Assembly (NCBI RefSeq): GCF_901686465.1
Contig: NZ_LR594487.1
Location: 3,113,773 to 3,177,772, forward strand
DNA: 64,000 bases
Direction of reading: 5' to 3'
DNA from: Halorubrum sp. DM2
Lineage (GTDB): Archaea; Halobacteriota; Halobacteria; Halobacteriales; Haloferacaceae
Shown: piece by piece, positions 24,246 through 31,973 of the stretch
Position numbering within the stretch: the stretch's first letter is position 1
Layout: each line of letters opens with the position of its first letter
The notes under the pieces: generated by a model
Database searches by the model: none
What the model was told of the DNA's origin: nothing
Seen by the model: only the letters and a program-made list of their open reading frames with translations
Program-made: the position numbers and the translations under genes

Positions 24246-26021
24246 ATGAACCTCACGGGAATACAGGTGGCAGCGGTGTTGGTGATCGTAGTCGGCGGGA
24301 GCGTCGGGGCCGCGTCGGTCGTCGACCTCGGCGGCGGAGAGCCGCTGACCGTCGACGGGTCAGAGGTCGTGAAATCGAGCGCCGGCGACGCCGCGTTCGA
24401 GGTGCGGGCCACGCTCAACAACACCGGCGCGACGAACGCGACGCGGTCGCTCGAACTCGTCGTCGAGGACGAGAGCGGCTCCGCGCTCACCGTCGACGAG
24501 CGGAGCGCGACGCTCGCAGCGGGAGAGGTCCGGGTCCTCACGCTGTCGGCTCCGAGAGACGCGGTGACCGCCGGGCGGTACAACTACACGCTCAGCGAGG
24601 GCGGGGAGGCGCTAGCGACGGGGACCGTCTCCCTCGACCGGCCGACGTTCACCGTTTCGGCGGCCGGCGCGGACCCGGTCGTCCGCGGGGAGACCGGGAC
24701 GGTCACCGCGACCGTCCGCAACGGCGGCGACTTCCGCGGCCTGCGGACCGTCGACCTCTCGATCGACCGGAACGACGACGGCGCGTTCGACGACGGCGAA
24801 ACCGTCGCGACGAGGTCGCCGCTGCTCGACGCCGGGAGCGACGCGTCCCTCCGGTTCTCGGTCGCGACCGACGGTCTCGAACCCGGGCGATACGCGTACC
24901 GCGTCGAAACGGAGGAGAGCGCTCGGGAGGGGACGCTGGTCGTCGAGCGACCGGCGACCGTCCGCATCGCGAACTCGACGCTGACGTCCGACGCCGTCCG
25001 GGGCGACCGGTTCAACGGGTCGGTGACGCTGGCGAACCTCGGTGACGTTCCCGGTACCGAGACGGTTCGCCTCGACGGGCCGAGCGAGGCGTTCGACTGG
25101 AACCGGACGGTGACGCTCGGCGGGAACGAGACGACGACGTACGAGTTCGACGCCGCGACGGCGAACCTCACCCGCGGGAACTACTCGGTCGCAGTGACGA
25201 CGGCGAACGACTCGGCGTCGACGACGCTCCGCGTCCGCGAGGGCTTCCTCAAGGTCGACCGGCTCGACGGGCCGGGGTCGGCCGACGTGGACGACGACAT
25301 CCGGTTCTCGGCGCGCGTGACGAACATCGGCGACGCGGCCGCGAACGAGACCGTCGAACACCGGATCGACCTGGACGGCGACGACGATCCGGAGACGGTG
25401 ACGGCGAACTCGACGGTCGACCTCGCGCCGGGCGAGCGGACGACCGTCGAGTTCGCGATCGCCGCCGACGACCGGGACCGGTTCAGCGACCGGGACCTGC
25501 TCGGCACGCACGTCCACGGCGTCTACACCGGGGACGCCAACGCGACCGACGTCGTAGTGATTCGGGAGTACCGCTCGGGCGGGGGCGGCTCGTCGGCGTC
25601 GCCTTCTGCGGACGACGAGCCGGAGACGGTCTCGAAGGATGCGATCACCCAAGAGAAGTACGGCCTCGACTACGACGAGGTCAGCGGCGAGACGCAGTCG
25701 CAGGTCGACGAGATCCACGAGCGGCAGCCGTTCGCGGGCGACCTCGTCATCACCGAGGTGCTGACCCGCGAGGAGATCGCGCGTCAGGAGTTCGGGCTCG
25801 ACGTTAAGCGGAACGACAAGTTCGACTTCACCGCCATCGACGTGGAGACCCAACAGGAGATCGAGGCGGAGTTCGACGCGCAGTTCGAGTCCGACGACGG
25901 CGACCGGATCGACTCGTGGGACGAACTGGCGCAGGCGCAGTTCGGGAGCGAGTACGAAGCGCTCGACGAGAGCCAACAGGAGTCGATCCGCGAGCAGTAC
26001 CGAGCCCAGTTCGACTCCTGA
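24246..26021 (+). CDS. secreted CARDB-type protein with C-terminal helical repeats
   Basis: 591 residues. A signal peptide (MNLTGIQVAAVLVIVVGGSV) precedes about four immunoglobulin-like beta-sandwich modules of CARDB type, with phrases such as VEVRATLNNTGATNATRSLE-like FEVRATLNNTGATNATRSLE, GTVTATVRNGGDFRGLRTVD, NGSVTLANLGDVPGTETVRL and RFSARVTNIGDAAANETVEH. Many N-x-S/T sequons are present. After a Gly/Ser linker (about residue 445) come three diverged 30-residue helical units, for example SKDAITQEKYGLDYDEVSGE and WDELAQAQFGSEYEALDESQ. Similar units end the convergent neighbour. Likely cell-surface; no C-terminal anchor is seen. Confidence 0.82.
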   Translation: MNLTGIQVAAVLVIVVGGSVGAASVVDLGGGEPLTVDGSEVVKSSAGDAAFEVRATLNNTGATNATRSLELVVEDESGSALTVDERSATLAAGEVRVLTLSAPRDAVTAGRYNYTLSEGGEALATGTVSLDRPTFTVSAAGADPVVRGETGTVTATVRNGGDFRGLRTVDLSIDRNDDGAFDDGETVATRSPLLDAGSDASLRFSVATDGLEPGRYAYRVETEESAREGTLVVERPATVRIANSTLTSDAVRGDRFNGSVTLANLGDVPGTETVRLDGPSEAFDWNRTVTLGGNETTTYEFDAATANLTRGNYSVAVTTANDSASTTLRVREGFLKVDRLDGPGSADVDDDIRFSARVTNIGDAAANETVEHRIDLDGDDDPETVTANSTVDLAPGERTTVEFAIAADDRDRFSDRDLLGTHVHGVYTGDANATDVVVIREYRSGGGGSSASPSADDEPETVSKDAITQEKYGLDYDEVSGETQSQVDEIHERQPFAGDLVITEVLTREEIARQEFGLDVKRNDKFDFTAIDVETQQEIEAEFDAQFESDDGDRIDSWDELAQAQFGSEYEALDESQQESIREQYRAQFDS

Positions 26022-26082
26022 GACCGCGGTTCGACGCCTGAGATTCGCCTGTTTTCGCGGGCGACGCGACGCTCGCCGACGG

Positions 26083-27282
26083 CTACGACGGGCCGTCGAC
26101 GAACTGCGCGCGGTAGAGGGTCGCGATCTCTTCGCTCGTCTCCTCGCTCAGCTCCGAGAAGGACATCTCGTAGCGCATCCGCGAGAGCTCGTCTTTCGTG
26201 AGTTTGTCGTCCGCGTCTTGCCGGTCGTGGACCGCCCGCACGAGCCGCGCGGTCGGACCGCTCAGTTCCTCGAACGAGATCCCGTACGCGGTCCGCGATA
26301 TCTCGTCGAGCGATCGCGTCTCGTTTTCCGGCACCGGTTCCGCGTCGATCGCCGACTCGTTGATCGTTACGCTCAGGTCGTACGGACCGCTCCCGCCCTC
26401 GACCGCCGCCACGGCGACGTAGTACAGCTCGCCCTCTTCGGCGGTGAACCGGACGCCGGCGGGAGTGCCGGAGCCGACGTACCGCGTCGCGGTGTCGGTC
26501 TCCGCTCCGGCGGGGGCGGTGTCGACGTTCAGCACCGAGACGCCGTCTGACGACTCTCGGTCGATCGTGACGGAGACCGGGACCGTCACGGACCGCGGGT
26601 ACTCCGGCGTCCGGTAGTCGGGGACCGTGAACGCGTAGTAATCGAGGTCCCCGCCGCCGAGCCCGGCCGAGACAGTCGCGTTGCGCCCGGTGTCGGTGGC
26701 GGTGAACTCGACCCACGTCGCGTTCTCGCGGTCGTCGTTCGGCTCGTCCGGAACGTCGCCGGTCCGCTCTACTTCGAGCGAGAGTTCGAACGTCCCGCTG
26801 GCGCGGATGTCGGTGCTCCCGACGAAGACCGTCGCTCGTCCCGGCGTCTTCGTCGTCGCGTTGAACCGCCCGGTCTCCCCGCTCCGGACGGGGAGCCCCA
26901 TGCTATTAGGTGCCGCATTGCCGTCGGGCATCTCGGCCCGGACCGTCGAGGTGTAGACCATCGACGAGTCCGCCGGTTCGCCGAGCGCGAACTCGACCGT
27001 GGCCGTCTCGCCCGGCTCGATGTCGAACGCGTAGCTCGGGAACGCCGACAGGTTCCCGGTCACCGTCTCGCCCGGCTCGATCACTTCGGGACCGCCGTCG
27101 GTCTGATGCTGGATGTCCCCTGACGACGCCGGTTCGCCGTCAGGCCCGTCGGCGACGGCTCCTCCGTCACCGGCGTCCGAGACGGGACCGCTCGCCCCGT
27201 AGACGCCGGCAGCCACCCCGCCCGTCGCGACGAGGCAGACGGCGAACAGTACGACGAGCCGCTTCGTGGGTCTCCGTGACAT
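26083..27282 (-). CDS. secreted PPC-like protein with the same C-terminal helical repeats
   Basis: 399 residues. N-terminal signal peptide (RLVVLFAVCLVATGGVAAGV), then an acidic stretch and two beta-sandwich modules resembling bacterial pre-peptidase C-terminal domains: GETVTGNLSAFPSYAFDIEP and DEPNDDRENATWVEF, GGGDLDYYAFTVPDY, GVRFTAEEGELYYVAVAAVE. Two helical repeat units close the protein: SLDEISRTAYGISFEELSGP and TKDELSRMRYEMSFSELSEE. It is convergent with the CARDB gene that shares these units. Function unknown; a surface adhesin or scaffold is a guess. Confidence 0.8.
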   Translation of the reverse strand: MSRRPTKRLVVLFAVCLVATGGVAAGVYGASGPVSDAGDGGAVADGPDGEPASSGDIQHQTDGGPEVIEPGETVTGNLSAFPSYAFDIEPGETATVEFALGEPADSSMVYTSTVRAEMPDGNAAPNSMGLPVRSGETGRFNATTKTPGRATVFVGSTDIRASGTFELSLEVERTGDVPDEPNDDRENATWVEFTATDTGRNATVSAGLGGGDLDYYAFTVPDYRTPEYPRSVTVPVSVTIDRESSDGVSVLNVDTAPAGAETDTATRYVGSGTPAGVRFTAEEGELYYVAVAAVEGGSGPYDLSVTINESAIDAEPVPENETRSLDEISRTAYGISFEELSGPTARLVRAVHDRQDADDKLTKDELSRMRYEMSFSELSEETSEEIATLYRAQFVDGPS

Positions 27283-27311
27283 AAGCGGGCGGCCACGTGA
27301 CCTCCCCTCCT

Positions 27312-27321
27312 CATTGTAATT
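27312..27321 (-). promoter_or_regulatory. TTACAATG element, PPC-like gene
   Basis: AATTACAATG on the minus strand begins 39 nt before ATG 27282, followed by the purine-rich GAGGAGGGGAGG. Confidence 0.4.
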
Positions 27322-27446
27322 CGGGGCGTAGCGAGGGTAAGGCGGCCGTAGCGCGAGCGGGCGAGCGATACCCGCGTCTTACCCGCCTGACGGCGGTCGG
27401 ACGCGACCCGTCGACCGGAGCCGGTCGTCGAACCCGGCTTCGCTCG

Positions 27447-28664
27447 CTACCGGCCGGGAGCCGGCGCGTGTACCGCGGACGCCTCCTCTGCGATCCGCGG
27501 CAGCGCCTCGGGCGGGACGCGGATCACCGATCCCGCGTCGCTCCGCGCGTTGAACGGGTTCACGAACAGGCCCATCTCCTCGTCGGCGGCGAGGAAGCCG
27601 TACGCGCTGGCGGTCGGAACGCCGGGGAGACGCTCTCCCAGCGGTCGGCGGCGGCGGAACGCGGCCAGCTCGTACCACGTCTCGTACGACGACGCGGAGG
27701 AGGCGACCAGCACCCGCGCGGTGTCCCCGCTCCGGTTCGCACGGCCCGCGGGTGCGGTGCTGTCCGCGCCGACCTCGGCCGCGGTCGCGACGGCGACCCA
27801 GAGCTCGCCGTCGACCGGCAGCGTCGCCGCGTAGTATGCCGACGCGTCGGTGCGGCCGATCGTCTCCGGCTCCGCCGGGCCGTCGCGTCGCAGCCGCAGC
27901 AGTTCCACGCGCTCCGCGTACGAGCAGTCCATCCCCCACAGCACGGCCCGGGGGGTGAACGCCAGCCCGACGGCCCGCCACCGCTGGCTCCCGCTCCCGA
28001 CGCGGACGAACTCGCCGCCGTCGAGGCGACCGACGGCGCTCTCGTCGTCCGCGTCGCCGGATGTCGCCCACAGGTCGTCTCGATAGGGGTCGTCGAAGAC
28101 GCCGTGGAAGTGGCGAACGGCGGTCGTCTCGACGTGGGTCTCCCAGCTCCGGCCGTCGTCCCGGCTCCGGAGGATCCGTGCGGGATCGTCACCGAGCGTA
28201 TACTCGGCGAGGTACACGTCGCCGCCGTGGAGGCAGACCGACGTCGGGAGGACGCCCATCGGGCCGGAAGAGTCGGGGAGTCGGTGGACCGGCTCCCACG
28301 ACCGTCCGCGGTCGTCGGACCGGAACACTCGCCGGCCGACCGTCGCGAGCAGCGTACCGCCGCGGAGCGGCCACAGGTTCGTCGTCGTCCACGAGCCGAC
28401 GAGCGGGCGCAGGGCGCGCTTCGCGAGCCGCCCGTGTCGCAGCCGGAACGCGGCGTCCGGGCCGCCGTCGCCCGGCGTCGGAAGGGTTCCGACCGCGACG
28501 CGCCCCTCCGACGGGGTCCAGGTCCCGACCGTTCGACCGCGGGTCCAGTAGAGCCGCCCGTCGCGGACCCCGCCGATCCGCGCCTCCGGCCCGAGACCGA
28601 GCGGGTCGCCGTACCCGTCGGCGACTCCGCGCTCGGTCGCCCGCTCGGAGTGGGTTCGACTCAT
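27447..28664 (-). CDS. beta-propeller protein with Asp-box (BNR) motifs
   Basis: 405 residues, no signal peptide. Asp boxes of the sialidase/BNR type are visible as FRSDDRGRSWEPVHRL (about residue 115) and LRSRDDGRSWETHVET (about residue 165), with repeated beta-blade phrases (GGTLLATVGRRVF, GGDVYLAEYTLGDDP, DGELWVAVATAAEV). It is probably a six- or seven-bladed propeller, binding or acting on a glycan. ATG 28664 is preferred; GTG 28673 adds three residues. It follows the Gfo/Idh gene by a few nt and likely shares its transcript. Confidence 0.75.
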   Translation of the reverse strand: MSRTHSERATERGVADGYGDPLGLGPEARIGGVRDGRLYWTRGRTVGTWTPSEGRVAVGTLPTPGDGGPDAAFRLRHGRLAKRALRPLVGSWTTTNLWPLRGGTLLATVGRRVFRSDDRGRSWEPVHRLPDSSGPMGVLPTSVCLHGGDVYLAEYTLGDDPARILRSRDDGRSWETHVETTAVRHFHGVFDDPYRDDLWATSGDADDESAVGRLDGGEFVRVGSGSQRWRAVGLAFTPRAVLWGMDCSYAERVELLRLRRDGPAEPETIGRTDASAYYAATLPVDGELWVAVATAAEVGADSTAPAGRANRSGDTARVLVASSASSYETWYELAAFRRRRPLGERLPGVPTASAYGFLAADEEMGLFVNPFNARSDAGSVIRVPPEALPRIAEEASAVHAPAPGR

Positions 28665-28674
28665 CACCGGCACG

Positions 28675-29982
28675 TCACCGGTCGGGAGCCGACGCGTCTC
28701 CCGTCGCGTTCGCGGCTGACGCCGCGTTCGGCGTCGCGTCGTTTGCGTCGCCTACGCCGTCGGCGTCGTTCGCGGCGTCCGCGGCGTCCGCGTCTTCCGG
28801 GTCACCTCCGTCGCTCGCGTCGTCGTCCTCCGCGTCGTCCGCGGCGGGGCCCAACTGTCCGGACTCGATCATGGCGACGAGCGGGTTGTCCTCGATGTCG
28901 AGCGGGAGGTCGACCCGTCCCCGGCGTCGGGTCGACTCCCAGGCGGCGAAGATCACCTCCGTCGCTCGGAGCGCGTTCCGGCCGGAGAGCTCCGGTTCCA
29001 CGTCTCGGTTCAGTCCCTCGACCGCGTCGGCGATCGCCCGCTCGATGAAGATCGGAGCCGTCCGGTCCGCGGTCGAGACGAGCGGGAGCCGCGATCGGAT
29101 CTTCCCCAGCGCGGCACCGAGGTACCCCGGCGAGTCGCGGCCGTGGAGGTTCTCGCCGTCCGTGTCGACCGACTTCCACTTCCCGCCGTCCGTCCGGTAC
29201 CGGAGCGTCGGCCCGTCCTCGACGCCGAGTTCGATCGTACCGTCCGCGCCGACGATCCGGAGGTAACACGCCCCCGGCGGCGCGGAGTCGCCGGTCGTGG
29301 CGAGCCCGAACGTCCCGTCGGCGTAGCGCCACTGGACGAGCGCCTGCGTGGCGTTCGGCGTTCCGAACCAGCGGTTCTCCTCCCGGTAGTCGACCTGCGC
29401 CGCGACCCAGTCGACGTCGGCCCCGTCGGTGAAGAACTGACAGAGGTCGACCTGGTGGATCCCGGCGTCGAACAGCGTCTCGTCCGCGAACTCCAGCCGG
29501 TGTAGCTCGCCGACCTCCCCGTTCGCGAGCAGTCGCTTGGCCTTGCGAAACGGCGCGCCGAACCGCCGCTGGTGGTTGATCGTCAGTTGGACGTCGGCGC
29601 GCTCGCACGTCCGGACCATCTCTCGACAGTCCCCCCAGGTGTCCGCCATCGGCTTCTCGCAGTGGATCGCCGCGACGTGGCCGCTCTCGGCGCAGTCGAC
29701 GACGATGTCGGCGTGAATCCCCGGGGGGACGCAGACGCTCACGAGGTCCGGCTCGACCGCCGCGATCATCTCCGCGTAGTCCTCGTAGACGGCGTCCGCG
29801 CCGAGGTCGAACGTCCGGGCGAACGCCTCACCGTTCTCGGGGACGATGTCCGCGCACGCGACGAGCTCGCACTCCGCGTTGTTCGCGTAGGCGCGCCCGT
29901 GACGATACCCCATCGCGTAGCCGTCTCGACCGGGGTCAGAGGGGTCCGGACCTGTGCCGATGACCGCGACGTCGTAAACCAT
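28675..29982 (-). CDS. Gfo/Idh/MocA oxidoreductase with long acidic tail
   Basis: 435 residues. Rossmann domain MVYDVAVIGTGPDPSDPG, with GYRHGRAYANNAECELVACA and the catalytic EKP in VAAIHCEKPMADTWGDCREM (about residue 118), then INHQRRFGAPFRKAKRLL and FDAGIHQVDLCQFFTDGADV (substrate His/Asp). About 60 C-terminal residues are a repetitive Asp/Ala/Asn-rich tail not expected for the family. It would oxidise or reduce a sugar or sugar nucleotide. TATACTC lies about 34 nt upstream of ATG 29982, so its promoter differs from the TAACAATG set. Confidence 0.85.
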   Translation of the reverse strand: MVYDVAVIGTGPDPSDPGRDGYAMGYRHGRAYANNAECELVACADIVPENGEAFARTFDLGADAVYEDYAEMIAAVEPDLVSVCVPPGIHADIVVDCAESGHVAAIHCEKPMADTWGDCREMVRTCERADVQLTINHQRRFGAPFRKAKRLLANGEVGELHRLEFADETLFDAGIHQVDLCQFFTDGADVDWVAAQVDYREENRWFGTPNATQALVQWRYADGTFGLATTGDSAPPGACYLRIVGADGTIELGVEDGPTLRYRTDGGKWKSVDTDGENLHGRDSPGYLGAALGKIRSRLPLVSTADRTAPIFIERAIADAVEGLNRDVEPELSGRNALRATEVIFAAWESTRRRGRVDLPLDIEDNPLVAMIESGQLGPAADDAEDDDASDGGDPEDADAADAANDADGVGDANDATPNAASAANATGDASAPDR

Positions 29983-30261
29983 TTCGGCCGGAGAACGCCG
30001 CCGCCGCCCAAAGAGTATAGACCGCCTACCCCGCTCGGCCCGCACCGGCACCCTCCGGGCGCTCCGGGCCGGCACCCTCGGAGGGCCCCTGGCCGCATCG
30101 AACCCGGTCGATCCGTACCGAACCGCACGAATCGCGGACCGCGTCGGGTCAGCGCTCGCGCGAGTGCGCGCACAACAAACCACGTGCCAGCACATCGATC
30201 CGGCGGGCGCACCGCCGGTACGGCTCCTATAACAATGTGCGTCGTCGCGGACACACTCGGT
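29983..30261. promoter_or_regulatory. divergent promoter region with TAACAATG at 30228-30237
   Basis: TATAACAATG (plus strand) begins exactly 34 nt before GTG 30262. On the minus strand TATA at 30016-30019 serves the oxidoreductase. Otherwise nothing is recognised in the 279 nt. Confidence 0.5.
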
Positions 30262-31257
30262 GTGACTCCCCAACCGAGCCCGTCGACCGCCGATCGCCGC
30301 CCCTCCGACGCGGGAGACACCGCGGACGCCGAGGGCGACGAACTCCCGTTCGTCTCGGTCGTGATCCCCGTCTACAACGACCCGGACGGGATCGAAGCGA
30401 CGCTCGACTCGCTCCGCAGGCAGTCGTTCCCCGCAGACCGGTACGAGGTGATCGTCGCAGACAACGGGTCGACGGACGAGACGCGAGACGTCGTCCGCGA
30501 GTTCCTCGGCGCGTTCGACGGCCTCCGACTGATCGTCGAAGACGACGTACAGGGGTCGTACGCCGCCCGAAACGCGGGGATCAGAGCGACGACGGGAGAC
30601 GTGATCGCCTTCGTCGACGCCGACATGGTCGTCGACCCCGGTTGGATCGAGGCGGTGGCGCGGCGGATGGCGCGGACGGACGCGGAATACCTCGCCTGCG
30701 ACGTCCGGCTGTTCACGACCGGCGACGAGGGAGCGGTGGCCGAGTACAACCGGCGCGAGGACCTCCACGTCGAGCGGCTGGTCGACGAGCTCTCGTTCGC
30801 GCCGACCTGCTGTCTGGTCGTCCGTCGGGCGCTCCTCGCGGAGGTGGGCGGCTTCGACCCGCGCCTCCGGTCCGGCGGGGACATGGAGTTCGGGAACCGC
30901 GTCGCGGCGAGCGGTCGCGACCTCGAATACGCCGCGGACGTCGTCATGTACCACCCGACGCGGACGACGCTCGGCGCGCTCCTCGGTAAGTCCAGACGAG
31001 TCGGACGCGGGAAGACCCAACTCCGGCGGCACTACCCCGACCGCTACGGCTCGCCGGTCCTCTCCGCGCTCAACCCCGCCGCGTTCCTGCCGCCGCGCCC
31101 GAGCTTCATGCGGCGGGCGGTGCGCGGCTGGGCGGAGCTGTCCGCCCGCAAGAAGCTCGTCTTCCTCGTCGTGAGCTACGTCGAGTCGCTGGCGAAGGCG
31201 TACGGCCAGCTCCTCGAACTGGCCTCGCCGACGGAGACGAGCGCCGACGCCGACTGA
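30262..31257 (+). CDS. family 2 glycosyltransferase
   Basis: 331 residues. After an acidic 30-residue N-terminus the GT-A domain reads PFVSVVIPVYNDPDGIEATL, VIVADNGSTDETRDVVREFL, GSYAARNAGIRATTGDVIAF, VDADMVVDPGW (DxD) and FDPRLRSGGDMEFGNRVAAS. The C-terminal 60 residues are basic with a hydrophobic segment (KLVFLVVSYVESLAKAYGQL) that could touch the membrane. GTG 30262 is chosen because the TAACAATG element is at -34; ATG 30235 overlaps that element and would add nine unconserved-looking residues. Confidence 0.88.
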   Translation: MTPQPSPSTADRRPSDAGDTADAEGDELPFVSVVIPVYNDPDGIEATLDSLRRQSFPADRYEVIVADNGSTDETRDVVREFLGAFDGLRLIVEDDVQGSYAARNAGIRATTGDVIAFVDADMVVDPGWIEAVARRMARTDAEYLACDVRLFTTGDEGAVAEYNRREDLHVERLVDELSFAPTCCLVVRRALLAEVGGFDPRLRSGGDMEFGNRVAASGRDLEYAADVVMYHPTRTTLGALLGKSRRVGRGKTQLRRHYPDRYGSPVLSALNPAAFLPPRPSFMRRAVRGWAELSARKKLVFLVVSYVESLAKAYGQLLELASPTETSADAD

Positions 31258-31339
31258 CGGAATCGGTCCGCGGACACGTATCGCCGGTCGGGCGGTCCGC
31301 ACCGAGAACGAGTCGAACGCGGCTCGGCGGGACTCCCCT

Positions 31340-31564
31340 CTACGAGTCGTCGTCCCGGAACGCCTCGACGCCCGGGAGGTCGGAGACGCCCTCGTGTTGG
31401 CCGGTGTACTCGGCTCCCTCCGTCGCCGCCTCGAACGTCTCCTCGTCCGGGTACTCGCGGACGGTCAGCACGCGCCCGCCGTCGACGGCGAACACGATCT
31501 CCACGGACCCGTCGTCGTGTCGGTACTCCGCGGCCTTTCTCGCCGAGTCGGCAGGCTCTTTCAT
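31340..31564 (-). CDS. small acidic hypothetical protein
   Basis: 74 residues, MKEPADSARKAAEYRHDDGS onward, with a beta-strand-like core VEIVFAVDGGRVLTVREYPD and an acidic end. I do not recognise a named family; the shape fits small conserved haloarchaeal proteins. ATG at 31562-31564 stands alone. Convergent with the GT2 gene. Confidence 0.6.
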   Translation of the reverse strand: MKEPADSARKAAEYRHDDGSVEIVFAVDGGRVLTVREYPDEETFEAATEGAEYTGQHEGVSDLPGVEAFRDDDS

Positions 31565-31655
31565 TTCTTCGGCGTTCGAGCGTCAACGGCTTACCCGTTT
31601 CGGCCGTGTTCGGCCCGAAACGCCGAGCGTTCGCCGGCTCGGCCGCGGCTCCGGT

Positions 31656-31874
31656 CTACCGGTTGTCGACCAGGTCCGCGACGTCCGCCGGCGCGACCAC
31701 GACGAACGCCTCCTCGCGGAGCAGGTCGTCGTCGCCGGGGAGGTAGAGGAACTTGTCGGAGTCGACTCCCGCCGCCCGGATCCGCTCCCACTCGTCGAGG
31801 TCGTAGCCGAGGTCGTCCCCGGCCGGATCGTCGGGCTGACCCTCCCACTCCCCGTCGAGCGAGCTCCGGGTCAC
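31656..31874 (-). CDS. small acidic hypothetical protein
   Basis: 72 residues from GTG 31872-31874: VTRSSLDGEWEGQPDDPAGD, then YDLDEWERIRAAGVDSDKFL and EEAFVVVAPADVADLVDNR. Acidic and lacking a signal. Family not recognised. The GTG is chosen because upstream in-frame residues are Arg/Ser low-complexity. It is on the strand of the small gene at 31564, about 90 nt upstream of it. Confidence 0.5.
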   Translation of the reverse strand: MTRSSLDGEWEGQPDDPAGDDLGYDLDEWERIRAAGVDSDKFLYLPGDDDLLREEAFVVVAPADVADLVDNR

Positions 31875-31973
31875 GGCTCTCTCCCTCGGCGGTCCGGTCC
31901 GCTCACGGCTCTCGCAGCGGACCCGCCGAGACGCCGAGCGACCGACGGACGGCACTGGTGTGACGCCATCGGT

